Source of the DNA: Gemmatimonadota bacterium
GTDB lineage: Bacteria; Gemmatimonadota; Gemmatimonadetes; Gemmatimonadales; GWC2-71-9
Assembly (NCBI GenBank): GCA_003222135.1
Contig: QHUM01000050.1
Span: forward strand, 1-64,000
DNA: 64,000 nucleotides
Direction of reading: 5' to 3'
Below the pieces are notes generated by a model that was not told the origin of the DNA, made no database searches, and worked only from the letters and a program-made list of their open reading frames with translations. The position numbers and the translations under genes were made by a program. Below are positions 26,512 through 35,532 of this stretch, piece after piece. Numbering within the stretch: the stretch's first letter is position 1; the number at the start of each line of letters is the position of its first letter.

Positions 26512-29500
26512 ATGACTGCTCGCGCCTTGCGGTGGTGCGCGCTGCTGGTCCTGTCGCCCGGCCCGGCCCCCGACGCGAGCGCCCAGACGCCGCGCCCGCC
26601 GGAGGCGGGCGGCCGCACCGGCTCCCTCGGACAACCGCTCCTCTGGCACTGGCAGTTCGCTCTGAGCACCGGGGCCTACCTCGACGGCTCGTCCGCCAAC
26701 GTCATGGTGCGGGCGGCGGCCGGCACGTACCACGCGGCCTTGAACCCCGTCACGAAGCTCGCCGAGTTCGGCGTGGAGACCTACATCGGCGCCCGTGGCA
26801 ACACGGCCGACGGTGGGGTGCGCGCCATCATGCAGGTGCCATACTTCAGCGCCGGCATCGGCGGCGACTACAACCTCCGGGCCGGCCGCCTCGACATGCT
26901 CGTCACCCTGCACACCCCCGTGCGCCGCGGCGGGCTCCTGACCCGGGGCACGCTGTTGCGGCTCGACTGGTATCCGCTGGCGCATCACAGCTTCACCATC
27001 GGCGTAGCCGCGCCGCTGGGCGACCGGCTCGCGGGGCGCAACCGCCCGCTCCAGGACTACGTCGTCGTGGCGCGCGACCCCTACACACCGCTCCCGCATC
27101 GCGCCACTGATCCGGGGCTCGCCGTAGCGCTCGACAGCCTGCGCGGCTCGAGCGAATGGATCCGGCGACTGGTCGTGCCCTACCTCGACCAGGACGGGCG
27201 CAATGCGCAGGTCGCGGTGGGCCGCACGGCGCGCTACCTGGAGGAGATCAAGGCGCACCTCGCCGTGCGCAGTGTGGACGCCGAAGTGCGTTTCTTCCAT
27301 GCCGAGCTGGAGCGGGCCTTCAGCCTGGCGGCGGGGTCGTCCACCGCGGGCCGCGACATGGCCCGGCGGTGTCGGGAGATCGTGCTGGATGAAGTGCTGC
27401 TTCCCTACGACCGATTGCTGGGACGCAAGAAGCACAAGGACTCGCTGAAGCAGTTCAGCGTAACAGCGCGCGGACGGTTCGGCGAGTGGCTCGCCTCGTC
27501 CGCCGTCGTGCCCGCAGGCCGCGTCGAGGGCGCCCTGTTCGTCTTCCAGCGCTTGACGGACATCCTCGAGGCGGTACGGCGGCGCGCCGCGAAAGAATGG
27601 GACGACCCGAGACTCGTGTGGCTCCCCCTGCAATATGCCTTGCTGCCCGAAGACTACGACGACCAGGCCAAGCTCGAAGCGCTGCTCGAACGGGCGACCG
27701 GGGTACCCTTTACCGCGCACAACCGGATCTCTTACGTCGCCAACCTGCAGTTCCATTGGGAGCTGCTCCGGATGCTGCACGAAACGCGGAGCTACCACGT
27801 CCTGTGGATTCACGACTTTCCCGCGGTGACGCCGGAGGGAACGCTGGACTGGGGGTCGTTCACGCAGGTCGTGGATGGATATCTCGGCGCGCTCGCGGAG
27901 CGGGTGGAGGCGTACGACTCAACCGGTCGGCTGCCGTCCTTTTTCATCTTTCTGGACCAGCACTATTACGAGCAACGCAGATCGCGGGTGCTGATGACTG
28001 TGCTCGAGGATCCGCTGCATGCGTCGTCTCGCCTGCCGGTGGCTGGCGAGCAGGACATGGCGCGACTGGCACGGGCCTTGGAGCGGCTCCGGCTCGCCGT
28101 GGCGAGCTCGCGCGTGCTGCAAGCGGAGGCGCGCGAGTACGGCGACGCGTGGTTGCGGAACCGCATCAAGGTGCACGTGAACGTCACCAATCGGGTCGAC
28201 GCGTCCTTCTGGGGCGGCGGTCTCGTATCGAGCGTCTTCGGCTACCCCGACGACGTGATGCGCGACCACCGCAAGATCGCGTTCCGCGACGTCGGTGAAG
28301 ACGATCCCTGGGGCGGCGTGGCGCTGTTGACGGGGATGGGCGTGGGCCAGCAGTACCTCGGTCCCGGATGGGACGACCGGTCGCTCGTCGTGCAGGGACC
28401 GGTGTTGCTGCAACTGAAGCAGGCGGCTCGCGAACTGCTGCTGAGCCAGGGTCTGACCGAAGCGGACCTGCCGCTCCCCTTCCGGGCTGCTCCGCTCACG
28501 GAGGGCGCCATGGCGCGGCTCGCGGCTCGGCCCGACGCCGCCCGGTTCGATGGACGCGCCGCGGCGCTGGTCAACGGTACGGGCTACCTCCCGAAGCCGC
28601 TCAACGTCGCCAAGGCGCTGCTGTATTCACTCCTGCCGGCCGGCTCCGTGATCAAGACGCCGGACTCGCTCTGGAATTCGTCGTTCTACGCGGGACTGCT
28701 CGTCGGGTCGTCGCTCCGGGGCGCGTCCGTGCTGGTCATCGCGCCGGCCCTGGCCAACGCGCCGAGCAACGGGTTCCCCCAGATGTCTCGAGCGCACGAG
28801 CTCCTGACGCGTCTGTTGCTGGTGCGCCGGGCGCTGGGGGAAGCTATCACGGCGGCGGGCGGCGATTTGCGCACCGGGTTGTACGCGCTGCCGGTCGATG
28901 AGCACGGGTTCGCGAGCCGCGTCGATCTGTGGGCGCGCCAGGTCGACGCGTCACCGTTCTTGCGGACGCTGCTACCGTTCGCACCGGCCGTACTGCCGCT
29001 GGTCAGGGGCGCGGGCCCGGGCGCCGCCGCGATCACTGCCACCGCGCAGACCGCGCTCCCCGCCCCGCTGCGCCCCAAGCTGCACCAGAAAGTGCAATTC
29101 TTCGCTACGCGGGAGCTGTGGCAGGCCGTCACGGCCTCACCCGCGTGGCCCGAGTTCATGGCCGCCTATCTCCGTTACCGCGCCACGACCTACTCCCCCA
29201 CGGCGGAGTATGGTGACGCCCGCGCGCTGTCCGACTCCCTCGAGCTCATCGCCGAGCGGTTGTTCACGCCGGCCCGGGCTGTGCCGCGGGCCGCGAGCTT
29301 CGCCCTGGTCGGTTCTCAGAACCAGGACTACCGCGGCATGTTCATGGACGGGGAAGTCGGGATGCTGTTCACGGGAGCGGAATCTCTCGTGCCGCTGATG
29401 GATCTCGTGTTCATGGTCGGTACGGTCACGTGGGTGGACGATCAAGCGACGCTGGACCGGCTGCTCCCGCCGGTCGGTGAGCTCCAGCGCCGCGTCGCCC

Positions 29501-29523
29501 GGGTCGCGAAGGACGGCGTGTGA
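26512..29523 (+). CDS. Large secreted phospholipase-D-like protein with one intact HKD motif
   Basis: About 1003 residues from ATG 26512, which opens a signal peptide ending near DASAQ; a TTG at 26485 is less likely. Residues about 40-170 are strand-rich and could form part of a barrel. The C-terminal half is PLD-like. The first motif, HRKIAFRD at H586, fits H-x-K-x4-D, followed by PWGGVALLTGMG and the typical trailing helix. The second, HQKVQFFA at H858, keeps His and Lys but has Ala in place of Asp, and is followed by the family-like SQNQDYRGMFMDGEVGMLF. It could be a phospholipase, a transphosphatidylase or a cardiolipin-synthase-like enzyme; the substrate is unknown. GTGA overlap with the next gene. 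Confidence 0.68.
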   Translation: MTARALRWCALLVLSPGPAPDASAQTPRPPEAGGRTGSLGQPLLWHWQFALSTGAYLDGSSANVMVRAAAGTYHAALNPVTKLAEFGVETYIGARGNTADGGVRAIMQVPYFSAGIGGDYNLRAGRLDMLVTLHTPVRRGGLLTRGTLLRLDWYPLAHHSFTIGVAAPLGDRLAGRNRPLQDYVVVARDPYTPLPHRATDPGLAVALDSLRGSSEWIRRLVVPYLDQDGRNAQVAVGRTARYLEEIKAHLAVRSVDAEVRFFHAELERAFSLAAGSSTAGRDMARRCREIVLDEVLLPYDRLLGRKKHKDSLKQFSVTARGRFGEWLASSAVVPAGRVEGALFVFQRLTDILEAVRRRAAKEWDDPRLVWLPLQYALLPEDYDDQAKLEALLERATGVPFTAHNRISYVANLQFHWELLRMLHETRSYHVLWIHDFPAVTPEGTLDWGSFTQVVDGYLGALAERVEAYDSTGRLPSFFIFLDQHYYEQRRSRVLMTVLEDPLHASSRLPVAGEQDMARLARALERLRLAVASSRVLQAEAREYGDAWLRNRIKVHVNVTNRVDASFWGGGLVSSVFGYPDDVMRDHRKIAFRDVGEDDPWGGVALLTGMGVGQQYLGPGWDDRSLVVQGPVLLQLKQAARELLLSQGLTEADLPLPFRAAPLTEGAMARLAARPDAARFDGRAAALVNGTGYLPKPLNVAKALLYSLLPAGSVIKTPDSLWNSSFYAGLLVGSSLRGASVLVIAPALANAPSNGFPQMSRAHELLTRLLLVRRALGEAITAAGGDLRTGLYALPVDEHGFASRVDLWARQVDASPFLRTLLPFAPAVLPLVRGAGPGAAAITATAQTALPAPLRPKLHQKVQFFATRELWQAVTASPAWPEFMAAYLRYRATTYSPTAEYGDARALSDSLELIAERLFTPARAVPRAASFALVGSQNQDYRGMFMDGEVGMLFTGAESLVPLMDLVFMVGTVTWVDDQATLDRLLPPVGELQRRVARVAKDGV

Positions 29524-30059
29524 CGCGATCGCTCGGCGGCTGGTTCCTCTGCGCCGCGCTCCTCTTGCGAGCACAAGGAGTCGTCGCCCAGCTGGGCGAG
29601 CTCCAGATCGGGCTAGCGGCCAGTTACGGCACCGCGGAACCCTATGGGCCCGGGGCGGGGCTCGTGCTCGGGGTAGCAACCGGCCGGATCGCGTACGCCG
29701 GACTGCGCTGGACGTACCACACCGGAGCCACGACCGCCGGCGTCACGACCCGGACGCAAGCCTTCGCGGTGGACTTGGGCGTCGTGATCCCCGTGGGCGC
29801 GCTCGAAGTCGTGCCGGGGGTGAGCCTCGGCGCCATGCGGTTCGCCCAGCACGCGGGCAGTGCCCGCGCGCACAAGGTCGAGTTCCTGGCGGCGCCGGGC
29901 GTCGCGGTGGAGGTGCACGTGGCGCGCGTGGCGCTCATCCCGGAGCTGCAATACAGCCTGGCGGGTGACCCGGAGCTTACGCAGCCGGTTCCGCACCGCG
30001 GGCTCGTCGCTTCGATGCGACTCGTGATTCCGATCGAAGTCGGCCGGATTCGACGCTGA
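29520..30059 (+). CDS. Small outer-membrane beta-barrel protein
   Basis: A 179-residue protein starting at GTG 29520 within the stop of the preceding gene (GTGA). The signal peptide is WFLCAALLLRAQGVVAQ. The rest alternates polar and hydrophobic residues in short strands (LQIGLAASYG, AGLRWTYHTGA, AFAVDLGVVIPV, VEVHVARVALIPELQYSL, GLVASMRLVIPIEV), about 8 strands, as in small OmpA/OmpX-like barrels. No conserved motif is seen. Translational coupling suggests it works with the PLD-like protein, perhaps as its surface partner (inference). Confidence 0.65.
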   Translation: MTRSLGGWFLCAALLLRAQGVVAQLGELQIGLAASYGTAEPYGPGAGLVLGVATGRIAYAGLRWTYHTGATTAGVTTRTQAFAVDLGVVIPVGALEVVPGVSLGAMRFAQHAGSARAHKVEFLAAPGVAVEVHVARVALIPELQYSLAGDPELTQPVPHRGLVASMRLVIPIEVGRIRR

Positions 30060-30082
30060 CGCTCGTCGCGGCGTCGTGCCGC

Positions 30083-30088
30083 TAGATT
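30083..30088 (+). promoter_or_regulatory. Predicted -10 element before the glycosyltransferase gene
   Basis: TAGATT followed by 11 nt and ATG 30100, with no Shine-Dalgarno sequence. No -35 box is obvious. Confidence 0.35.
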
Positions 30089-30099
30089 CCACGCTCGCC

Positions 30100-31140
30100 A
30101 TGCCCGTGCCCGCCACCCGCCCGGTCCCTCCGGCCCTCGTCATTCAGACGGCCTTCCTGGGCGACGTCGTGCTCACGACGCCGCTGCTGGAGGCGCTCGC
30201 CCGGCGGCACGGGCCCGTGGACGTAGTGACGACGCCCGCGGCGGTCGCTCTCGTCGAGACGCACCCCGCCGTGCGGCGCGTGATTTCCTACGACAAGCGG
30301 GGCAAGGACCGCGGGCTCGCGCAGCTCGTCGCCCTCGCCCGGACCCTCCGGGCGGAGCGCTACGCCGTGGCGTATCTTCCCCATCGCTCGCTCCGCACGG
30401 CGGCGCTGGCCTGGCTGGCCCGGATTCCGAAGCGCGTGGGATTCCGCGACGGCTGGCCGTTGCTGTACACCGACGTGCGGCAGCGTGCCACGAGCGACCA
30501 CGAGATCGACCGCCTGCTCGCCCTGGCCGCGGCGCGCGAGGACGCCGGACCGAGGCGTCCGTCGCTGCGTTTGACGAGCGCCGACCGGACGGTGACGGAG
30601 CAGTTTCTGCGGGAGCACGGCGTCGGGGAGACGTTGGTGGCACTCGCGCCCGGCTCGATCTGGGGCAGCAAGCGTTGGCCGTACTTCACCGAGCTTGCGG
30701 AGCGGCTCGCCGCGCGCGCGGCGATCGTGGTGGTCGGAGGATCGGAGGATGCGGCGCTCGGGGAGGGGACCACCGCGGCGGTCAGGCGGTCAGGCGGACA
30801 GGCGATCAACGCCTGCGGTAGGCTCACCCTTCGGGAATCAGCCGAAGTGATCCGTCGAGCCGCCGTGCTGGTGACCAACGACAGCGCGCCGCTGCACTTT
30901 GCGCAGGCGGTCGGCACGCCGACGGTGGCGATCTTCGGCTCCACCGTGCCGGCGTTCGGCTTCGGGCCGCGCGGACCACGGGACCGGGTCGTCCAGCTCG
31001 ACGGCCTGCGGTGCCGCCCCTGCTCGGCGCACGGACCGCCGAGCTGCCCGCTGGGTCATCATTTGTGCATGAAATCACTCTCGGTCGAGGACGTCCTGCT
31101 CGCCATCGAGGAGACCGGTGCGCTACATCGTCGGGATTGA
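30100..31140 (+). CDS. Glycosyltransferase family 9 (LPS heptosyltransferase-like)
   Basis: About 346 residues; ATG 30100 is preferred to GTG 30076 because of the -10 element between them. GT9 features are the N-terminal VIQTAFLGDVVLTTPLLEAL, the middle APGSIWGSKRWPYFTELAERL (donor-site region), VVVGGSEDAALG, and the C-terminal VTNDSAPLHFAQAVGTPTVAIFGST. WaaF/WaaC proteins transfer heptose from an ADP-sugar to the lipopolysaccharide inner core on the cytoplasmic face of the inner membrane. A Cys-rich C-terminal segment (CRPCSAHGPPSCPLGHHLC) is common in the WaaF branch. It overlaps the ROK kinase gene by 23 bp. Confidence 0.9.
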   Translation: MPVPATRPVPPALVIQTAFLGDVVLTTPLLEALARRHGPVDVVTTPAAVALVETHPAVRRVISYDKRGKDRGLAQLVALARTLRAERYAVAYLPHRSLRTAALAWLARIPKRVGFRDGWPLLYTDVRQRATSDHEIDRLLALAAAREDAGPRRPSLRLTSADRTVTEQFLREHGVGETLVALAPGSIWGSKRWPYFTELAERLAARAAIVVVGGSEDAALGEGTTAAVRRSGGQAINACGRLTLRESAEVIRRAAVLVTNDSAPLHFAQAVGTPTVAIFGSTVPAFGFGPRGPRDRVVQLDGLRCRPCSAHGPPSCPLGHHLCMKSLSVEDVLLAIEETGALHRRD

Positions 31141-32083
31141 CATCGGCGGTACCAACGTCGTGGTCGGCACGGTGGCCGAAGACGGCTCGGATCTATTGGG
31201 TCTCGTCTCGGCGCCGACGATTTCGGAGCAGGGCGCGGAGGCCGTGATCGAGCGGATCGTCAAGCTCACGCGCGCGTCCATGGAGCAAGCGCGCGGCAAG
31301 GAGATCGCGGGCGTGGGGATCGGCTCGCCGGGCCCGCTCAATACGAAGACGGGCATCGTGCTGCTCACGCCGAACCTCGGCTGGACGAACTTCCCGTTGC
31401 GCGACCGGTTGGGACAGGCGCTCGGCCTTCCCGCCACGCTCGACAACGACGCCAACTGCGCGATCTTCGGCGAGTGGTGGCGCGGTGCCGCGCGCGGTGC
31501 CAACCACGTGGTCGGGCTCACCATCGGCACGGGGATCGGGGGCGGCATCGTGCTCGGGGGAAACATCTACCGCGGGGCCTCGGACGTCGCGGGCGAGATC
31601 GGCCACATGTCCATCGATTCCAACGGTCGGCGCTGCAAGTGCGGCAACGACGGCTGCCTCGAGGCCTACGCGTCGGGGCCCGCGATCGCCGCGCGGGCGG
31701 TCGAGGGAATCGAAACCGGCGCGGACACCTCGCTCCCCCGCTACGTGAATGGCGATCTCTCCAAGATCACGGCGCAGATCGTGTACGAAGCGGCACACGA
31801 CGGCGACGAATACGCGCTGGAAGTGGTGCACGACACGGCGAAGTTCCTGGGCGCGGGCGTCGCCAACATCGTCAATATCTTCAACCCCGAGGTGGTGGTG
31901 ATCTGCGGCGGCGTAACGCTGGCCGGCGAGAAGCTGTTTGCCCCGCTCCGCGGCGAAGTGAAGCGCCGGGCCTTCAAACCCGCCGTCGACGCCTGCCGCA
32001 TCGTGCCCGGGGAGCTCACCGGCACGGCGGGCGTGTACGGCGCCGCCGCCGTGTTCGTGCAGCGCACCTGGGGAACGGTGTGA
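31118..32083 (+). CDS. ROK-family sugar kinase, probably glucokinase
   Basis: A 321-residue ROK protein from GTG 31118, inside the end of the preceding gene. The ATP phosphate motif IVGIDIGGTNVVVG opens the protein, and the second nucleotide motif is GLTIGTGIGGGIVLGG. The ROK zinc site is complete: EIGHMSID followed by CKCGNDGCLE. The catalytic region LDNDANCAIFGEW is present. There is no N-terminal helix-turn-helix, so it is a kinase rather than a ROK repressor. Glucose is the best substrate guess, but N-acetylhexosamines or allose are possible. Its stop overlaps the start of a PfkB kinase gene, so the two sugar kinases are made together. Confidence 0.88.
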   Translation: MRYIVGIDIGGTNVVVGTVAEDGSDLLGLVSAPTISEQGAEAVIERIVKLTRASMEQARGKEIAGVGIGSPGPLNTKTGIVLLTPNLGWTNFPLRDRLGQALGLPATLDNDANCAIFGEWWRGAARGANHVVGLTIGTGIGGGIVLGGNIYRGASDVAGEIGHMSIDSNGRRCKCGNDGCLEAYASGPAIAARAVEGIETGADTSLPRYVNGDLSKITAQIVYEAAHDGDEYALEVVHDTAKFLGAGVANIVNIFNPEVVVICGGVTLAGEKLFAPLRGEVKRRAFKPAVDACRIVPGELTGTAGVYGAAAVFVQRTWGTV

Positions 32084-33024
32084 AGCGACTCGGGGTCGTC
32101 GGCTCCATGGTGTGGGACACCATCTACGGTCGCGACCCCGCGCAGCCCGCCGTCGAGGAATGGGGCGGGATCTCCTACTCTCTGGCTGCGCTCGACGCCA
32201 CGCTTCCGGACGATTGGGTCATCGTCCCCATCGTCAAAGTGGGGCGGGACCTCGCCATGAGGGCGAACGCCTTCCTGCGCACGTTGCGGCACGTCGCGCC
32301 GGGCAGCCGCTTCATCGAGGTGCCGGAGGCCAATAACCGCGTCACCCTGCGGTACTTCTCGGCGGAGCGCCGCTGCGAGCAGATGGCGGGGGGGGTGCCC
32401 CCCTGGACGTGGCCCGAGCTGGGGCCCCACGTGGCGGACTTGGACGCCCTATACGTCAACTTCATCTCCGGTTACGAGATGACCCTGGCGACGGCGCAGT
32501 TTCTGCGCCGCGGGTTCGGGAAGTTCATGTACGCCGACCTGCACAGCCTCTTCCTCGGCAAGGAGGCCGACGGCACGCGGGTGCTGCAGCCGCTCGCCGA
32601 CGCCCCGACCTGGTTCGGCTGTTTCGACGTTGCCCAGCTCAACGAAGCGGAGATGCAGCAGCTGGGGCACGATCCCCTGGGGGCCGCCGCCGCCGCGCTC
32701 GCGCAGGGGTGTCAAACCCTGCTCGTCACGCTCGGCGCTCGAGGCGCGGCCTACTTTGAGCAGGATACCGACACGCAGACGCGCCGGCGCACCGGCCCAG
32801 TGCGCACGGCGCGCATCGCCGTCGCGGGCGGCCCGGCCCTCGACGCCGGCGACCCCACCGGGTGCGGCGACGTGTTCGGAGCGACCGTGGTCGCGTCGCT
32901 CGTGGCAGGCCGGCCGCTCGAGGAGGCGTTGCACCGCGCGACGCGGATGGCCGCCCGCAACGTGAGTTATCGTGGCGCGACCGGTCTACGGGATCACCTG
33001 CTGGGGAAACTCACGACCGCATGA
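32080..33024 (+). CDS. PfkB-family carbohydrate kinase
   Basis: About 314 residues from GTG 32080 (overlapping the ROK stop), matching the N-terminal strand KRLGVVGSMVWDTI. The C-terminal PfkB signature is DAGDPTGCGDVFGATVVASLVAG, with the anion-hole Gly-Cys-Gly and the catalytic Asp. The usual DTxGAGD is changed to DPTGCGD. The N-terminal substrate motif is atypical (EEWGGISYSLAAL). The substrate cannot be read from the sequence; ribokinase-, fructokinase- or nucleoside-kinase-like activities are possible. It is followed by a STAS/HATPase regulatory pair in overlapping frames (ATGA). Confidence 0.82.
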   Translation: MKRLGVVGSMVWDTIYGRDPAQPAVEEWGGISYSLAALDATLPDDWVIVPIVKVGRDLAMRANAFLRTLRHVAPGSRFIEVPEANNRVTLRYFSAERRCEQMAGGVPPWTWPELGPHVADLDALYVNFISGYEMTLATAQFLRRGFGKFMYADLHSLFLGKEADGTRVLQPLADAPTWFGCFDVAQLNEAEMQQLGHDPLGAAAAALAQGCQTLLVTLGARGAAYFEQDTDTQTRRRTGPVRTARIAVAGGPALDAGDPTGCGDVFGATVVASLVAGRPLEEALHRATRMAARNVSYRGATGLRDHLLGKLTTA

Positions 33025-33938
33025 CGCGCCTCGTCGAGGTCCCGGCGCACTTCGACGACCGCTCGTTCGACCAGTTCGCAGGCGCATTCGCCGAGGCGAG
33101 CCGGGACGACGAGCGCTTGCTGTTCGACGCGCACGCCGCGGAGTGGGCGTCGCCGTACGGCCTGGTGGGGCTGCTCGCCGCGGGACAGGCCGCGCGGCGG
33201 CCGGGGTCCGGAGCGGCCGCCGAACGGCCGCTGCTCACCGCGCCGACCAACCCCGAGGTGTTGAGCTACTGGGCCCGCGCCGGTTTTTTTCGCGAGGCCG
33301 GCGAGCTGTTCGAAATCCACGGCAAGGTCCCACGGGTGAAAGCAGCGGAGGAAAGCGAAGTGCTGCTGCCGGTGACCTCGGTGCGCGCGGCGGAGGACGT
33401 GCACGCCGTGGTCAGCAAAATTCAGCAGCGCGCGTCTGCCATCCTGGCGTCCGAGCTGAGCCTCGACCCCAAGGCGACGATGGGCTTCGCTATGGCGCTT
33501 TCGGAGGCGTGTCAGAATATTGTAGAACACGCGGGCACGGGCGGGTGGGTGGCGGTGCAGGCGTACAACTGGCGTCGCAAGCTGGCCCGGCGCGTGGTAG
33601 TGATCGCGGTGGCGGACGCCGGTGTGGGGTTCCGGCACTCGCTCGAGCCGACCCAGAACAAACGCTTCGGCGACCGCTGGGGCGACGCGGCGGCACTGGA
33701 GGCGGCACTGGTGCAGGGCGTGAGCCGGTTTCGTGACCCCGGCCGCGGGCAGGGGCTCGCCGGCATCCGGCGCTACCTCGTCCGCTGGGCGGGCAAGATC
33801 GCGATCCGGAGCGGCACCGCGCGTATCGCGATCGTGCCGCCGTGGGACGACGATGTCCCATTGAAGGACGGCCTGCCGCCGTTCCCGGGCGCGCAGGTAC
33901 TCATCATCATCCCTGAACAGGGGTCCGCCGAGCGGTGA
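33021..33938 (+). CDS. Anti-sigma-factor-like ATP-binding protein with N-terminal STAS-like domain
   Basis: A 305-residue protein starting at ATG 33021 (ATGA overlap). The first 100 residues have an alpha/beta pattern like STAS domains (EVPAHFDDRSFDQFAGAFAE, LLFDAHAAEWASPYGLVGLL). The C-terminal half is a GHKL ATPase: N box MALSEACQNIVEHAG, G1 box VADAGVGF, G2 box GRGQGLAGIRRYL. It has no HisKA domain or transmembrane helix, so it resembles RsbW/RsbT-type serine kinases rather than sensor kinases. The next gene encodes a STAS-like protein, its likely partner. No sigma factor gene is adjacent. Confidence 0.8.
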   Translation: MTRLVEVPAHFDDRSFDQFAGAFAEASRDDERLLFDAHAAEWASPYGLVGLLAAGQAARRPGSGAAAERPLLTAPTNPEVLSYWARAGFFREAGELFEIHGKVPRVKAAEESEVLLPVTSVRAAEDVHAVVSKIQQRASAILASELSLDPKATMGFAMALSEACQNIVEHAGTGGWVAVQAYNWRRKLARRVVVIAVADAGVGFRHSLEPTQNKRFGDRWGDAAALEAALVQGVSRFRDPGRGQGLAGIRRYLVRWAGKIAIRSGTARIAIVPPWDDDVPLKDGLPPFPGAQVLIIIPEQGSAER

Positions 33939-34381
33939 TACAGTACATCGACATGCACGCGGTGCTCCAGGAGTCCATCTCGGGCGTCTACGCGGACCTG
34001 GTCACACGGCCGACGGGCCGGGTGGTGCGCGAAAGGATCGAGCGGGCGATCGCGGGAAGAGGCGGCGGCGAGGTAACGGTCGCCCGCATGGACTTCACGG
34101 GGGTCGGCTGCATGGACTACTCCTGCGCCGACGAGATCGTGGCCAAGCTGCTGCGGGACCGCCCGGCCGTGCTGGTCCTGTCGGGGATCACGGACGGGCA
34201 CCGCGAGGCCATCGAGCCGGTGTTATCCGGGCACGGCCTGGCGGCGTTGCTCGAACGGGCCGACGGAACGCTCGAGGGCCTCGGCGCGGCCGCGGCGGCG
34301 GCCGCATTGCTCGACGAGCTCGTGGCCCGGCGCCTCGCCGCGCGCATGCCCGGAGGCACGTACGCCCTGACGCTCGCGTGA
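33935..34381 (+). CDS. STAS-like (DUF4325-type) small protein
   Basis: A 148-residue protein from GTG 33935 (GTGA overlap) or ATG 33953. Residues about 30-110 fit a STAS-like fold: VTVARMDFTGVGCMDYSCADEIVAKLL then AVLVLSGITDGHREAIEPVL. The segment SCADEI lies where anti-sigma-factor antagonists carry their phosphorylated Ser. An Ala-rich helix and an Arg-rich end follow. Direct coupling to the HATPase gene suggests the two switch partners by phosphorylation (inference). It overlaps the trans-sulfuration enzyme gene by GTGA. Confidence 0.68.
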   Translation: MIQYIDMHAVLQESISGVYADLVTRPTGRVVRERIERAIAGRGGGEVTVARMDFTGVGCMDYSCADEIVAKLLRDRPAVLVLSGITDGHREAIEPVLSGHGLAALLERADGTLEGLGAAAAAAALLDELVARRLAARMPGGTYALTLA

Positions 34382-35532
34382 AGCGCCGCCTCGGGTTCTC
34401 GACGCGTGCGATCCACGGCGACCCCGAGGCCCGCCCCGACTGGACGCCGGTCGTGGCGCCCCTGTACCAGAGCAGCACCTTCACGAATCCGATCGGCTCG
34501 ACGGCCGAAGTCCTCTACACCCGCTACGGCAACAACCCCAACCAGACGACGATCGCGAAGCGCCTCGCCGCGCTCGAGGGCGCCGAGGCGGCGATCTTCC
34601 TCTCGAGCGGGATGGGCGCCATCGCCCTGTCGCATCTGGCGGTGCTGCGGCCGGGCGATCATCTGCTGTCGAGCGAGTGGATCTACGGCGGCGTGCACCG
34701 CCTGTTCGCGCAGGAGTTCGGGCGTTTCGGCATCGACGTGTCGTTCGTCGGCCCGCTCGAGTCCCGGACCTGGAAGCGGGCCCTCAAGAAGAACACCCGC
34801 GCGATCTTCGTAGAGACGCCGACCAACCCACTGCTGCGCGTGCTGGACCTCGAGCCGATCGCGACGCTGTGCAAGACCGAGGGACTCGCGCTGCTCGTGG
34901 ACTCGACCTTCGCCACGCCCATCAACTTCCGACCGCTGGAGCACGGCGCGGACGTCGTGATTCACAGCGCCACGAAATACTTGAACGGGCACACGGACGT
35001 GATCGCGGGAGCGGTCGCCGGCACCGAGTCGGTGATCGAAGAGGTGCGCAAGCTGATGCAGGTGTGGGGCCAGGCGATCGATCCGATGGCGGCGTGGCTG
35101 ATCGAGCGCGGCATGAAGACCCTGGCCGTGCGGGTCGAGCGGCAGAACGCTACGGCGCTACGGGTGGCGGAATGGTGCGGCAACCAGCAGCAGTTCGGCG
35201 CCGTCCATCACCCCGGGTTGCCGACCCATCCCGACCACGAGAACGCGAAGCGGTTGCTGGGCGGATTCGGCGGGATGCTGGCCGTGGAGCTGAAGGGGGG
35301 CGCGCGGGCAGCGGAGCGGTTCCTGCGGGCCCTGACGATCGCGGCGCACGCCCCGAGCCTCGGGGGCGTGGAGACGCTGGTGTCGGAGCCGCGCCTGACC
35401 TCGCACGCCATGCTCACCCCCGACGCCCGGGCCCGGGCTGGCATTCCGGACGGGTTCCTGAGATTTTCCATCGGACTGGAGGACGCGGACGACATCATCG
35501 CGGACTTCGCCCAGGCCCTGGCGCAGCTGTAA
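34378..35532 (+). CDS. Cys/Met-metabolism PLP enzyme (cystathionine gamma-synthase/lyase family)
   Basis: A 384-residue fold-type I PLP enzyme. Key regions are STRAIHGDPEARPDWTPV, the cofactor and substrate segments YTRYGNNPNQTTIAKRL and LSSGMGAIAL, and the PLP lysine in IHSATKYLNGHTDV. The end is SEPRLTSHAMLTPDARARAGIPDGFLRFSIGLED. The family includes MetB, MetC, MegL and O-acetylhomoserine sulfhydrylase; the sequence alone does not settle which. The GTG start overlaps the STAS-like gene, and ftsE begins directly after the TAA stop. Nothing links it functionally to its neighbours. Confidence 0.88.
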   Translation: MKRRLGFSTRAIHGDPEARPDWTPVVAPLYQSSTFTNPIGSTAEVLYTRYGNNPNQTTIAKRLAALEGAEAAIFLSSGMGAIALSHLAVLRPGDHLLSSEWIYGGVHRLFAQEFGRFGIDVSFVGPLESRTWKRALKKNTRAIFVETPTNPLLRVLDLEPIATLCKTEGLALLVDSTFATPINFRPLEHGADVVIHSATKYLNGHTDVIAGAVAGTESVIEEVRKLMQVWGQAIDPMAAWLIERGMKTLAVRVERQNATALRVAEWCGNQQQFGAVHHPGLPTHPDHENAKRLLGGFGGMLAVELKGGARAAERFLRALTIAAHAPSLGGVETLVSEPRLTSHAMLTPDARARAGIPDGFLRFSIGLEDADDIIADFAQALAQL

